DNA from: Caprimulgus europaeus
Lineage: Eukaryota > Chordata > Aves > Caprimulgiformes > Caprimulgidae
Direction of reading: 5' to 3'
NCBI GenBank assembly: GCA_907165065.1
Contig: OU015526.1
Location: 71,633,723-71,697,722 of the forward strand
Length of the DNA stretch: 64,000 nucleotides
Numbering within the stretch: the stretch's first letter is position 1; every line of letters starts with the position of its first letter. Under the pieces are notes generated by a model that had not been told where the DNA came from, ran no database searches, and saw only the letters and a list, made by a program, of their open reading frames with translations. Shown here piece after piece: positions 38,811-52,295 of this stretch. A program made the translations under genes and the position numbers.

Positions 38811-41800
38811 AAAACATAAATTAAAAACACAGATAAGTAGCGCTTCAAGTTGTTATAGGGACTAAAAATAAGCCATGTTTAATAGGAATAAACAAATTGA
38901 CTGAAATGACAGCCATAGACAGAGGAGCAGATATGAAGAAAAAACTGGAGATAATGATCTGGATTCTGATATTTAGATGATATTTTGGCATACAGCATGC
39001 TGGTGACTGAGATTTGTTGCGTCTGACTATTTTTCATTCAAACAGAGGTCAGTGACAGCATGAGTACACTCATAGGAAAAAAGGCTCATGACACTCACAA
39101 GGAGGAGCGGCTTCAGGGAAGATAATTATACCTCTTTCAGTCTTTTGATCTTGATTAAGCTGAACATGATATCAGCATCACTGTTTTTTTTCCTCAATGA
39201 TGACATGGCAACGTCATCACCCTTCTATGTGAAAGAAATAGTAGTATTTATCTTATTTTGTGAAATAAATATTTACCTCAATCAATTTTACAAACAATTA
39301 ATTTATTTTCAGTGTTAACATAGCCTGAAAGTTATTAAAAAAATACTAATACAGATTTAAAAGGAGGAATGAGTGCAAGGATTTTATTTTTCAATAGGTC
39401 TTGGTTACATTGCAAATCACAGAAGAGCTCAAAGGGTTTATCACCAGACCATAAATATTGATGTTCTTTGCATAACACAATTACAAATCAGTATTTTTTT
39501 TTAAATAGAAATTCAGAAATTGTCTTTAATATATTATTTTATAATAATTTTCTGTTTCACATGTTGACTTCAAAAGATGCATCAGTACTGATGTGACATC
39601 AAACTGATTTTAATCTGAGTTTGGTTTCAGGCTTTATATCATATTTTCAGAATTCATTCTAAATAATTATTGGTTTGAGTGTGTATTACTTGTGTTTTAT
39701 GGTGGCTAGAGTTAATGGGACTTGAAGCTGTTTTAGTTCCTATTATCTTGCTTATCCTGGAGGTTTCTGTCCTCAGACAATCAAGATAAAGTGGTATTTT
39801 GGTACTCAGAAGGCATTGTTCCTGTAAAAAGGAAGCTATCAATGATGATGGTATTGCAAACATGCACAAAGCATCGATCACTGTGCGTATTTTTTGAAAC
39901 TTGAAAGTAAATCCAAAAACCACGTTTTCAGATTTGAAGACTGCCTACTAGTTTTCTTTCTTCACTTCTGTCGTTACACTTGGATAATTACGGCCAGCAT
40001 TCCATACGAGTGCAAACAATCCAACTGACTATAAACTGAGACACATTTGTCAAGCCTCTCACGGGGGCCTTTCATGATAGATGGCAAACGCACTTCTTGT
40101 ATTCTGAGCATTGAATGACAGCCAGTGTAGAAAGAATCACTCAGATAAAAAAAAATGCTTGCCATTCTCCTTTGCTAGCAGTCAGAAAACTAGTAACTCT
40201 GTTACACTAAGCTACAGGCTAATCTACAAGTTTAAGACCACAGAGGTACTGTTGTATGGATTGCTACTGCAGTATAGAACTTTGACAGCCATTTCAAATA
40301 TTTCTCTTCAGCAATTAGCATAGCTCTTATTTTATCTAAGGTTAATTTAAAATAGGAAAAATATCATGAATAACAAACATCTGTAAGCCACTTGGAAATG
40401 GATAAACCTGAACAATCAATTATATCTTTGGAGGTGTTGAGTAACTGCTAGAGAAGCCTGTCTACCCGTAGAAAGACCCAGGACAAAACACTCCTCATGT
40501 AGAAAATCTAATTCAATATTGCCTTCGGGTGCACTGAAACTGGGTCAGGTAGGTAATAGATGGGAAGGAAGCACTGGACATAATAACTACTCACAATATG
40601 AACAAAAACATATTATACTTTGAACTCTTTCAGTAGTTTCATAGAAGGCTTGAATGAGCTTTGAATAGGAGGGACAAGAAGAACAAACTTTGCATGTTTG
40701 ACTCCAGACAGCTCTTCTACTTCATGTGATCCCAAGTGAATAAGCAGAATTATCTTATCAGGGTTCCTATGGCTTCTGTCAGAATGCTAGTGTTTTCTGA
40801 TCACGGGCAATAAGAATTTTTAAACCCAGATTGCCTGATTTTGATAATAAGTATGCACCATTTTTCCACATTTGAAATCTGTTAAATTTGTAGCCTGTGA
40901 AACTGAAGATGAGATGCTCCTGAGTTTAAAACAGCAGCTACTGAAATGTCTTTTTTTTTTTTTCCTACAAAGGTAGACCAAGGAAAAAAGAATTATATTT
41001 AAAACTAGATGAAGGAATCTTTGCGTGTTCTTTGTATTGACAGTTGCCCAGCAGAATTTAGAGTTTCACAAGGAAGACACGCTTTGGTAAATACAAATAC
41101 ACACACATACACATATATATGTGTGTATATATAGATCCAATAAACTATAAAACTATAAATATACAACCCACGCTTTAGTTTCTCCAGTTTTATAAAACAA
41201 AGAGATTGTCAAAACGAAGTTAAAAGAATAAAAGAACTCATATTTACTTAATGAATTATAAATATTATATTCCTGTACATAAGGAAACAGAATCTACAGA
41301 ATAATACAGCCAAGTATTTTCATTTTTAAAAGAAATATCCTTACGTTAATTGTCGAGATACTGAGTTATATGTAAAATAAACAGCAAGTAAACAAAACAC
41401 TTTATTTCGTCAAAATTCAATACTTCAAAATATTTCAGGAGTAAGAAAACAGTACTCACTCTGCTAAAAATTTTATTAACAAATCAAATTTGTTTTCATT
41501 ATTCGGGCAAAATTTCCAGTAGTTTAATATATATAGCCATCACACAAAATAGTTAGACAAGGTGGGACTAAAATGAGCTAAAAGAAGAATCTTGAAAATT
41601 GGATAGTAAAGTAAAAAGTAAAAAGAATCAAGTTGAAGGTTCTGGAAAAAAAAAAAAAAAAGGAGAGAAAAGTCATTCCAATATTCCAAAGAGTAATTAT
41701 TTTTAAGAAAAAAAGGTATAATATATTCAAGCAGGCTGGAAAAGAATTGAAGACAGTACACACAAACAATAGAAATTTTATTTTTATTAACCAGCCATCT

Positions 41801-43953
41801 ACATATCCATGTAACCGAGTAAAATAATGCCATGTTAAGTGAAAGAGACCAAGAAAATTATTACTGAAGAAAATGAAAACCTGGTAGTGATGGTGCTCTC
41901 TTTTTCTCTGGGAGCTACAAAAGGAATTTTCATGTATTGATTTTCAGTCATGTCAGCTCAGTACACACCCTCTTCTCACACAACCTGTCTTCTGCCTTGA
42001 CTGAAACCACTGCTTATATTACAGCCCTTCAAGGTACCTGGAAAATGTTGCTGTGCTTTACAACAAAACAAACCACTCCTAATTAATTTTTAAATATTTT
42101 TTTCCAAGATACAAATATTGCCTATGATGGGTAAGCTTACTCTTGATCAAAGGAGCATTTTGTTTAGTTCATAGAGGCCATGGAAACTGAAAAATGAGTT
42201 ATGAATATTCACTCAAATGTAATAATTCCCTTCCTCCATTTTTCAACTCTCTTCCCACCCTTTCCATTGTTTAAAAGCTCTAAGCAATTCTTTGGGTCTG
42301 ATAATGCTGAGCAGTATAATAACAGTATTGAGTATTCTGTTACGTCTACCTGTGAAAGATACTGTTTCCAACTAATGGGCCCACAGATGTTTTAACAGAA
42401 AAATCAAAGTGCATGCATTCCTCTAATATGCATATTGCCACAGGTAACATTATGGACATAGTTCACCTAACATGATACTGGACCTGCTCTTCTAAGCTAT
42501 TTCCAAATGAATAATTTCTTTCTAGTGTTTTAAGACTAATAGCAGCAGCTGACCAAAGAATATAATATCACCTTACATGGACTTCCCAGGAAATTGGGGA
42601 AAACTTGTTACTATTACATTTCTCACAAACATTTTTTCTGCCATTCCAATTACTGTGTTGTTTTCACAATACTGCCACCAGTGCTTTTTCCATCTAGGTT
42701 AAATATAATGGAATAGGGAAGAGATATTAATGGTACCAACAGCAAGAAAGTGAAATAATTTACCATGTTTTAAAGATGAATTATAATGTGTAGTAAACTT
42801 TTTAATAACATGAAATGAGACAGATTTATAAATCTCTAGAAAGACATCTGAGAAGGACTTAGATAGGTTGGTGAAAAACAAATGGCAACTAATGTATCTT
42901 TCACGTTGGTTGTGGCAGTGATTTACTATGTTGTCTGCAATGCTAAATATACATCATAAATCCCTCCAACAAAAGCCTTATTATATTCATCCATCTCTTC
43001 CCTATGAGACAACAATTTCTTCTTTCATAAGCTTTATTGTATAAAAAGGAACTCATTATACAAAATAAAATGCAGGCTAAAGCCAGTGATCTTACAGTAA
43101 CCTAATGAGGACTTTATCTAAAGAATGCATACTCAAGATAACCTGTGGTTATGTTATGGTTAAAAACTATTTATAAAGTGACAGTGGGCAAGCTCTTTTT
43201 GTGGAAGATAAAAATATACAGAGGTCTTTATAAACCAACATAAACTAATCAGTTTTCTGCTTCAGTATAAGCTACTGTATACAGTCTGTTACATAACACG
43301 AATTACAAAGAAAGATCTCAACAGTTTGGAAAGAAGCATGACTATAAGGAGGGATCATTTAGTGACTGACACAATATGAAGTAATCAGAAGAGAAAAGCA
43401 AATGGAACCTTAATGGATAACTAATATCATTGTGAAGAGGGTCTCCTTTCAGTCAGCTGACAATGAAAATTCAGACATTCAGACCACTGAAGTCCACAAC
43501 TGGTTTTGAAGCAGTCCTTTTACTGTTTAGCATATGTAATAGCAATAAAGCACTATGATGGGGACATGCTTTCATTCACAACACGGTCCTACCACTTACT
43601 GTTCTGCAAAGACAATTTCATCAGCCATTAGAAGAATGGATCCAGAATTAATCTTTACGCATACTTCCATGAAAACGAGTATTTCAGCAGCAGAAACAAT
43701 GACCAAATTTCCTTTTTAGCATCAGTTCCCTGATCACTAATCAGAACATCGTCTTCCCTTCAATTTCTTGACAGGGGAAAAAGACATTTTACCTATTCTC
43801 CACCCTGAAGGCACAGAGCAAATTATCAAGAAGAGATACAAGCAGAAATAAGGCAATCTGCTTCCAGGATCCTATGCAAGACACACAAGTGTGTGGATGC
43901 AACTTTGGAACCAGATGACTGTTCACTGCTGCAGTCTTGAAAGTCTTGCTTAC

Positions 43954-44027
43954 CAGTCACTGGTAAAGGTGTGGAGGAGAAGGCATTAGCCTCAACAGTA
44001 CCAAACAAATGTTTGGGGAAGGGGGTG
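43954..44027 (-). CDS. Possible coding exon (weak candidate), unknown gene
   Basis: The minus strand shows an acceptor (GATTGAACTTTGCCTCCAG) followed by 74 open nucleotides and a strong donor (ACTG then GTAAGCAAG). The open frame reads TPFPKHLFGTVEANAFSSTP and ends PVT, entering in phase 2 and leaving in phase 1. It matches no family I recognise. It shares the strand of the stronger candidates at 58.2 and 60.2 kb, but no link between them can be shown. Confidence 0.13.
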
Positions 44028-45300
44028 CTGGAGGCAAAGTTCAATCAATGATGTAACACTCAGATCAGAGAGACACAAGTGAGTTATTATACAGTTGCGA
44101 GATGGGCTTGCTCCTCAATAGTCTCTCAAAACACTGGAATTTCAGCTGTCCCATTAAAGGAAAAAGTTAGCTATCTTCTGCTTTTAATGTATTCAGAATA
44201 CCTGAGCAATGAGATCCTAGATTCCTGGTTTAAATCTGTACTATCTACCTGGTTTTTTTTTTCCATTGAGTTCTTTAGGCTAGTGAGGCAGCTGGCAATG
44301 GTAGTAAACATTTCCCCATTGCTAGCATAGTTGCTTTTGGTGATTTTCCAGAAGAATGTTGCACAACTGACTTTGCTTGCTTGGAAAGAGATGATTTTTT
44401 ATTATTTTAGAATCCGAAGTGGATGACCAGGAACAGGTTTAGGGACTTTTAATCTCATCATACTTCAAGCAGAAAAATTACAAAGTCAAAAGAGGTCTAC
44501 ACATATCATTTACAAAATGAAAAATCCTTTGCTTGTCTTTTAAATTATTTGACATATGTTTTAGAGGGATAAATCACATCATTGAAGGAGAGGTTTTGAA
44601 TTTAGTTTTATCTACATGTGTCTAGTTGTTATTGTATTGGCTATATTGCAGAATAGTTTTGATTTATTATTGAAGAGTTTTTAATTGAGAAGAAAGCTAA
44701 TGATCTCAGCAGTGACAGTAAGGCAATTGTTTAATTCATTAAAAATTATTTCTTATTAGATCACAGAAACAAAAAACAATCCTAGGATTTAATCTATCTG
44801 TATTTAGCTTTTGGTGTTCACGATTTATTTATTTTTTTAAATAGAAACCACCTCAGAAAGATGGTTATTTGTGATTCTTTTTCCAAACCAAAGAAAAAGA
44901 CATCTGATCACCACAGTTGTTGAAGTCTAGAAATATTATAGGACATTTCCTTTTCCTAACAAGGATCTATATTTCTTTACTGCAAGTACTTATCCTGGTT
45001 CTGTCAGGCAAACTGTAATTGTCACCCATTGCCTCTGTGCAAGGGTCATGACAGCTCACTTAGTCGCGACTGCGGCTGTGCTCCTGTTAAAGTTTTCTAG
45101 AGGCAAAATTTTCAATCTTCTATAAAATTTTCAATGTTTCCCAGTGGAAGCGTGGACATCTGACTGTAATGAATTTTAAGTTCATTAAAAATAACTTTTC
45201 TTTTCACTAGCAAGCTTTGATTTCACGCACACATCCTAAGATTTTCTCCCGTCCATAGGTTAAAACAGGTGGGTTGCAGTTTTTTTGGGGGGGTTTATTT

Positions 45301-45330
45301 GTTTTGTTTTGTTTTGTTTTGTTTTGTTTT
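45301..45330 (+). repeat. (GTTTT)6
   Basis: Six perfect GTTTT units preceded by a G7 run. Confidence 0.95.
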
Positions 45331-45482
45331 TCTTTTTAATATATACAAGATAGTTCTAGTTCCTTAATGGAGGGAGAAGGCTTTTTCAAAATTAAGTCAT
45401 CATGCAATGCCACTATCATTAATTGAATGGAATTGTTTTTCTCCCTATCTTTGCTGTCTTCTATCTGCTTTTTTTTTTTTTT

Positions 45483-45510
45483 GGGGGGGGGGAGGGGGGG
45501 AGGAGTGGGG
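45483..45510 (+). other. Long G-run tract, G4-capable
   Basis: A run of ten Gs, an A, seven Gs, then AGGAG and TGGGG directly follow a T-run. It can supply four G-tracts for a quadruplex and is also a place where read errors are common. Confidence 0.75.
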
Positions 45511-45761
45511 TGCAGGAAAGGACACCAGAACATAGTCATTCTTATAGTTCATCTTTCAATTCATTCTTATTTTTCCTACCCACTTGTGCAACAAAGAAAC
45601 AAAATGTAGTAATGGTTCTGAATAAGTTTAAGCCAATGCTCTTTCTTAACTTTCCTATCAAACTGTTTCCGTATGTTGCTTGTTATTTCTCTTTATGTTA
45701 CATTCCCTGAATTACTGAGACTAGAGACTGTAAATATAAAAAAAACCCATGCATATACCAA

Positions 45762-46386
45762 CGTGGTAGTTTAACTTGGCTAGCAGCCAAACATAGTCAT
45801 TCACTTACTCAGCCCTTGGGAAATAGGGAAGAGAATTGGAGGAGTAAGGTAAAGGAAACTCATAGGTTGACATAAGAATAATTTAAAAATTGAAATAAAA
45901 TAAAACTTAAAATAATAATGACAATAATCATGGTAATAAAATATATACAAATGAGTTTTGCACAGTCACTCACTCACCACCTGCCAGCCAAGCCCAGCCC
46001 ATTCCCAAAGGAGCAACAATCCTGACACCAAAACTGCAGTCCCAGACGAGTGAGAGCCTGAGCTAGAGAGCATGACAGAGCCTGATCCACATTAATATAC
46101 TGAACATGACATTACATTGTATGGTATATGCCACTGGCATATCCAAATGTCAATTTTGGGTTTACTAATTTTAATATTTCCCCCCTGCCCCACCCCCAAT
46201 CCTTTGCACCTGCAGACTAGCAAAACACAGGGAAGTTGGAAAGTCATTTGACTTCCAGCAACAATTGAAAATATTAGTATGCTATCAACATTCTTCTCAT
46301 AACAAATCCCACACTGAAACCAAAACACAGTGCTATTCTAGCTACTAAGGAGAAAACAAGCTCTTTCCCAGCCGAAAACCAGGACA
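45762..46386 (-). mobile_element. Antisense solo LTR, avian ERVL-like family
   Basis: On the minus strand it opens TGTCCTGGTTTTCGGCTGGG and shares with the copy at 50449-51106 the ordered words TAGTAGCTAGAAT, GATATGCCAGTGG, CAGGCTCTC and a tail with GGCTGCTAGCCAAG. No internal sequence is attached, so it is a solo LTR left by recombination between the two ends of a provirus. A clean target duplication was not found. It is a fossil of moderate age. Confidence 0.75.
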
Positions 46387-48589
46387 AGTCAATCACACAT
46401 TACTCCTGTTTCCAGTAGCTAAACAAAAGAACTGTAGTTCTGCCTTATCCTTGAAGAAAAGGAAGGAATACAGCAATTAGTAGATACCAAATTTCTGTGT
46501 TCCATGGCATAAATACATACTCAAATTCCAGGTGCACAAATGGAATTTTTAATATCTGTGATTGGTTCTAATTCACACAAGCAAAATTATGCATATTAGC
46601 ATCACAAATATCAAGTACTTTCAAGCACTTCTCAAAATCTTTAGCCTTATAATAGACACGATATAATTTTATTTGGCAATTACTTCATCTGTGTGTCTAT
46701 CCATCTCCTTGCTATATTTCATATAAATTACGAAACAAAGCTAAAAACATCACACAACTGTGTCTGCTCTACTACAAATTACCAGAGAGGTGGGGTGCAA
46801 AATTGCTACTTTTAAAATTACAGTTACGTGTTCAGGGAACCAATGCCCCTCGAAGGACTTAAGAACAATAAACTTTATTATACTTAAATGAATTTTAAAA
46901 AGGAGGAAAGAAAGCATCTCATCTCCAAGAAAGAGGAAGATTTGTAAATAAGAAATAGAATTTTTCACTTAAATAGAAAAGAGAAAAGAGAAAAAAACAA
47001 ATAAACAAACAACCCTGAAGTCCAAGCACATAGATTATAAATAAACTGCACAGACGTCAACATTATTCCAAGTATGTGCTTGCTCACTGTCATTTGTGTC
47101 TCAAATCACCTCTTCTCTTGTGTGCTTTCACTTAACTGCAACTTTTTCTCCATAAATAAAAGACAATGACTGCTGGGACAGGGATTCTTTGTATTTTATC
47201 ACTTCCAAAGTTAGAAGCACAGCAGGTTCCTAATTCCTGACCATAGACGCTCAGGTGCTATTGCAGTAAGTATATTAACATTCTAGGGAATAAAACGTTA
47301 AATACACAGTGCAAAACTAAAAGCACACATTTTGAAAGTATATGTGAATACCTTTGCCATTAAAATATGTTTATTTTCTAATATCCACAGTACTACTTTT
47401 TGTAAGTCTAGAACAAGTATTTGTATTTCAAAGTGTCTCACAGGTTTCAAAGAACACTGGAACAAATAAATGCTTGCAATAAAAATCACATTAAATGTTT
47501 TCTCATTACTGTTGTTATGTTGGGTTACTGCATGCTCAGGATAGGATTAATCTTGCCTGACCTTAGGCATGTGCAGTACAGATACCTACATCTGAAATCC
47601 AGCTTTTTGGCAGTCAATAGAAACAGAGAGACACCTCCAGGGAAAAATTTGTCTCCTTCTAGCAGATGTCTCAGAGAAGTTGTACCCTAAAAGTGTCTGT
47701 ACCTCTCCATTCACTGTAAGGAAAACATAGCACTATCAACCCAGGCATAGGTGTCTATACTGACATCTATATTCACTAAAATGAATTCTTATCTAGAAAG
47801 GTTAACATTTTTCAAGGATTTACAAGCTGTTTGTAGATCATTTGTAAACATAAAGAATCATCACAGCATGAACATGTTACCTGCACAGGGAAACTACAAA
47901 GTATTACTATACATCCACTAAAGACAAAATTATGCATAGTAGCCTTTCTGTGATAACCTGCGTGTGATACATTTGTTTATTTAATTAAGTAAACAACTAC
48001 TTAAGTACTTTTCAAAGAACTGAAACTAACTGGTAACTTTTTAATGAATGGGCAAGAAGCAGAATTATTTACTTGAATATAGAGTTCCTCAGAAGGTATA
48101 AAAGCACTTTTATGAATCTGCTTTTCACAACTTTCCTGTGAAAAGGAGATTATGACAGTTTTACAGATGAGTACGTTTAAGTACAGAAATATGAAGTGTA
48201 AAGACTAACAAGGCAAGTCAGCAGAAAAGCTAAGTAAGTACCAATTTTCCTTTCTGCCCTGCTCTCTGAATGCTGTGTGACACTGACTTTCCAGAAATGA
48301 TACTTAACAGTATCTCTCTCTAAAAAAAAAAAGTCAGCCTTTTCCCCTTCTCAAGTTTTAGTTAAATGTGTATCTTTCAATATTTTAAAAATGATCTTAT
48401 AACCAGTTCACCAAATTCATATGCTTTAAATATTTTATCAAACTGCTTCATAAAGCATGAGACAATTCACTGACCTTAACTCCATGATGAATGTGCTAAA
48501 CTTTATCAGTCAGATCTTGCCCTGAATGAGCTCTTCTACTCAAGTAGCAAATATACTCAGCCTTCCTTCATGTTTGAATGCTATCAGCA
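46387..48589. other. AT-rich single-copy DNA
   Basis: No gene or repeat family was recognised between the antisense LTR and the next CR1 copy. Confidence 0.45.
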
Positions 48590-49638
48590 AAGAAAGAGTT
48601 GTCATTGGTAGTGTGGAATCAAGCTGGAGGCCTGTATATAGTGGTGTCCACCACGGGTCAATACTGGGTCCAGTGTTGTTCAACCTATTCATCAATGACT
48701 TTGAGAAAGGAACAGAGTGCCTTCTCAGCAAATTTGCTGATGATACTAAACTGGGAGGAGTGTTGGATATGCCAGATGGCTGTGCTGCCATTCAGAGAGA
48801 CCTCGACAGGCTGGAGTGATAGGCAGAGAAGAACCTCGTGAGGTTCAACAAGGGAAAGTGCAGGGTCCTGCATATGGGAAGGAATAACCCCACACACCAC
48901 TACAGGTTGGGGGCTGACCTCCTGGAAAGCAGCCCTGCAGAGAAGGATCTGGGAGTCCTGGTGAACAACAAGTTAAATATGAGCCAGCAGTGTGCTATTA
49001 CGGCCAAGAAGGCTAACGGTCTCCTGGGTTGTATTGGAAGAGTGTTGCCAGCAGGTCGAGAGAGGTAATCCTCCCGCTCTACTCAGCCCTGGTGAGGCCC
49101 CACCTGGAGTACTGTGTTCAGTTCTGGGCTCCCCAGTACAGGAAGGACATGGAACTCCTGGAGTGTGTCCAGCAAAGGGCGACTAAGCTTATTAAAGGAT
49201 TGGAGCATCATTCATATGAGGAAAGGCTGAGGGAGCTGGGGTCCTTCAGCCTGGAGAAAAGACGACTCAGAGGGGATCTGATTAATGTTTATAAATATCT
49301 AAAGGGAGAGTGTCTGGAGGACGGGGCCAGACTCTTCTCACTGGCATCTAACAATAGGACAAGAGGCAATGGGCATAAACTGCAGCATAGGAAGTTCCAT
49401 TTGAACATAAGGAAGAACTTTACTGTGAGGGTGACTGAATGCTGGAACAGGTTGCCCAGAGAGGTTGTGGAATCTCCCTCCCTGGAGATATTCAAAAACC
49501 ATCTGGACAAAATCCTGGTTGATGTGCTCTAGGAGTCCCTGCTTGAACAGGGTGGTTGAACTGGATGATCTTCAGAGGTCCCTTCCAACCTCAGCCATTC
49601 TGTGATTCTGTGATTCTGTGATTCTGAGATTCTGTGAT
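48590..49638 (+). mobile_element. CR1 LINE, 5'-truncated, second half of ORF2 plus 3' UTR
   Basis: The best-preserved CR1 in the window. The reverse transcriptase part reads [20 protein letters not shown] and carries the catalytic box FADD at 48733-48744. Two adjacent in-frame stops (TGA TAG, 48817-48822) interrupt it, after which the same frame resumes ([17 protein letters not shown]). A frameshift at about 49030-49068 moves the protein to the frame 49029-49532 ([20 protein letters not shown] to the natural end at [14 protein letters not shown]). The 3' UTR ends in about four GATTCTGTG-type repeats. Endonuclease and the first half of the RT are absent, so it cannot move. Its full-length C-terminus suggests it is among the younger copies here. 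Confidence 0.96.
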
Positions 49639-50448
49639 TTGAGTTCATAAGTTCTTCAAAGCACTCAGATTTTTTTCCCTCTCACCCTCTCGTATTTTCT
49701 GTCTGTTCTCAGTTCATTTGGATGGGGTCATTAGAACAGGTTATGCTGGCAAGGCTTCTCCTCGTCAAACTGAAGGATGTTGGGTTCTTCATGGCAAATA
49801 CATTCTAAACCAAAACCATAAACTTCTTTTACTGTGGTCTGCATCTGACAAAGCATAGCCAGAGTATGTTATTACATACTGTAATATCTATTTACTGCCT
49901 AGTCATTTTGTATTTTACCTGTGTTGGGCAGATGCAAATCTAGCATAAAAGGTGAGAGTTCATTGGTTGCACTGGCTCCCTACCTACAAGGCTGACATCC
50001 CTCTGAACTGTTTGGTTTGTTTGGAGTTTTTTAGAAGAAAAACATTTAATAAATAATCTTAAATTAAAGTAGTAGTACACTATTTTATTCTTTCCGTTAT
50101 TTACTTTACTTCTGAAAAATGTCATTTGCAGTTCAAAGGGGACTGACAAAGTTCTCTGCTACTCTAGATCCATGCTCTAGAGAGTTCCACTTTTAGATTA
50201 ACCTCTGTATGATTTGGAACTTAAGAAAACCAAATGGTATTGAAAAATAATGCATCAAATAAATAGAAAAACTGAAAAAGAGCTTAAAGATTATAATAAA
50301 TGAAGAAAGTAATGACCTCAGATCTCATGAGCAAAAGTAGCTGGGAAAGAGCTAATATATATTAAAAAAAAAAAAGACTATTACTTATTGAGCTTTTTTT
50401 GTTTCTTTATATAGACAGCTACATTGGAAGTCAACCAACAGAAATAAC
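49639..50448. other. Single-copy DNA, nothing recognised
   Basis: No gene, repeat family or RNA gene is seen between the CR1 copy and the plus-strand LTR. Confidence 0.5.
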
Positions 50449-51106
50449 TGTCCTGGTTTTTAGCTGAAATAGAGATCGGTTTCTTTTTTTTTTTAGTAGC
50501 TAGAATTGTGCTGCATTTTGCTTTCAGCCTGGGACTCGCTGTGAGAGACACTGATAACACACCAGTGTTTGCATTTTTGTCACTGGCACTGAAGGACTTT
50601 GTATTCTGTTAGTCCACAAGCACAAGATTTAAGGGGGGAGAAGAATATTTAAATTTATAAACTTATTTGACAGTTAGATATGCCAGTGGGGTATTCCATA
50701 TCATATCACATTATGTCCAGTATATTGGTGAGGTTCTCTTCCTCTCTTGCTCTCTCTGGCTTTCGCTCGGGCTCTCATTCTTCCAGGATTGCGGTTTCAG
50801 TTCGGGATTGTCGCTCCTCCGGGATCGTTATCTGGGCACAGGCTGGGCTCAGTCAGTGGGGGGATGAGCTATAACATTGGGTGTCATTCACTTGCACATT
50901 TTGTTACTGTTATCATTATCACTACTATTTTAATATTAGTATTATTTTAAGTTTTCTCTCTATTATTAAACTGTTTTTACCTCAACCTACAAGACTCCTT
51001 ATCCTTGCCCCCCCAATCCTCTCCCCTATCCCCTGGAGGTGGGGGTGAAGTGGGTGAACGGCTGTGTTGGCTGCTAGCCAAGGGCTAGCCCAGTGAAACT
51101 ATCACA
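50449..51106 (+). mobile_element. Solo LTR, avian ERVL-like family, with 5-bp flanking duplication
   Basis: It starts TGTCCTGGTTTTTAGCTGAA and ends AGTGAAACTATCACA, i.e. the retroviral TG...CA ends. The flanks ATAAC (50444-50448) and ATAAT (51107-51111) look like a 5-bp target-site duplication, the size known for ERVL elements. Within it lie TAGTAGCTAGAATTG, GATATGCCAGTGG and a TATTAAACTG-type word ahead of a C-rich tail. No internal sequence is attached. It is a fossil of the same family as 45762-46386 but in the opposite orientation. Confidence 0.82.
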
Positions 51107-52295
51107 ATAATCCAGATGATTATGAGTGAAGTTTTTTTATAGAAAGATAAATAATTATTTTTCTTTGTCTCTGTTTTAATTATTTTTTTGAAAGCTTAAG
51201 ATACCAGTTATCATTTTTTGCATCTTGCAAATGTTACAGATATTCTTTTTGCAACTTCAATTCAGGCAGTCTCTTAAAATAAAAAAAAAAAAGAAAAAGG
51301 AAGAAAGGAAAAAAAAAAGGAAAAAGGTAAAAAGGAAAAAAGAAAAAAAGAAAAAAATGAAAAAGAAAAATAAAACAAACTGGAAAAAAATAAAGAGAAG
51401 CTGTCCTAGAAAATTTTACTAGTTCAGGAATAAGCACTTTGGTAAAACTAACATTATTTATTCACATGCCCTTTTTTCCACTGCTCAGAAGGAGTGGAGA
51501 AAAGTCCTATTTTCCATTTGTGATAGAGACAGGAAAAAGAACCACTCATTCTTTAGTACCAGTTACGACTGTATGTCCAAAGGACTTCAGGATTAGATTG
51601 AGAATAATTTAAATGCTGAAGCACTAAACTGAGGATTAGTACCAAGAATACTACATATTAGAAAAATGCAACTGTCCATCACAAGAGTAAAGCTCAAGTG
51701 AGCAAGAGGCAAAGGACCCTGCGCCTGGTCTATAATCTCATAGAACACCCAAGAACGACCACAAGCTTCACCAATTTCTGTTCCAAGGTCAAGAAATACT
51801 TTTTTTCATATTTCTTTCTCAGAGCTATACAGCACATTGTACACCACTGAAACACAGAACCAAATCAGGGTGCAATTCTATTCCCAGGGGACAGAGAGGG
51901 GGTGAAGGAGGAAGAAAGGATGGATGGACAGAAACCTGCATACAAAACATTTTTATCATGTTGTGATTCACTGTACTGAGGAAAGGTGCTTAGATATCAA
52001 GATGAAAGATGCAGAACAAAAATCCCACACAAAAGAGTAGATTTTTTTTTTTTGTAACCCCCAAGGCACACATGTAAACATACTTCCCTGTGAATGTCAC
52101 CAGACTTGCATACAGCTTGACCTTTCCAGTGCTGTAAGTCACCAACAAATGGATTTAGTAAATTTCATACTTAACATATTTGGTCTCTTACAGAAAGTGT
52201 CCTACTGTTAATTTATCAAAGAGGGATAATAATACAGAGATGTGTCTTACATCATGGTTACTCTTCCAGATGAATTTCTCAGACACTAATCTTAT
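51107..52295. other. Single-copy DNA with a long A/G tract
   Basis: An imperfect polypurine tract (A-rich with G interruptions) fills about 51279-51400. The Lys-rich frame over it is an artefact. Nothing else was recognised. Confidence 0.5.

Larger units (their letters stand above)
38811..45761. other. AT-rich single-copy DNA, G-rich and GTTTT tracts at the right end
   Basis: No transposon or clear gene. An ACACATATATATGTGT palindrome lies in a CA/TA tract at 41109-41124. A weak exon candidate at 43954-44027 is listed separately. Confidence 0.4.
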
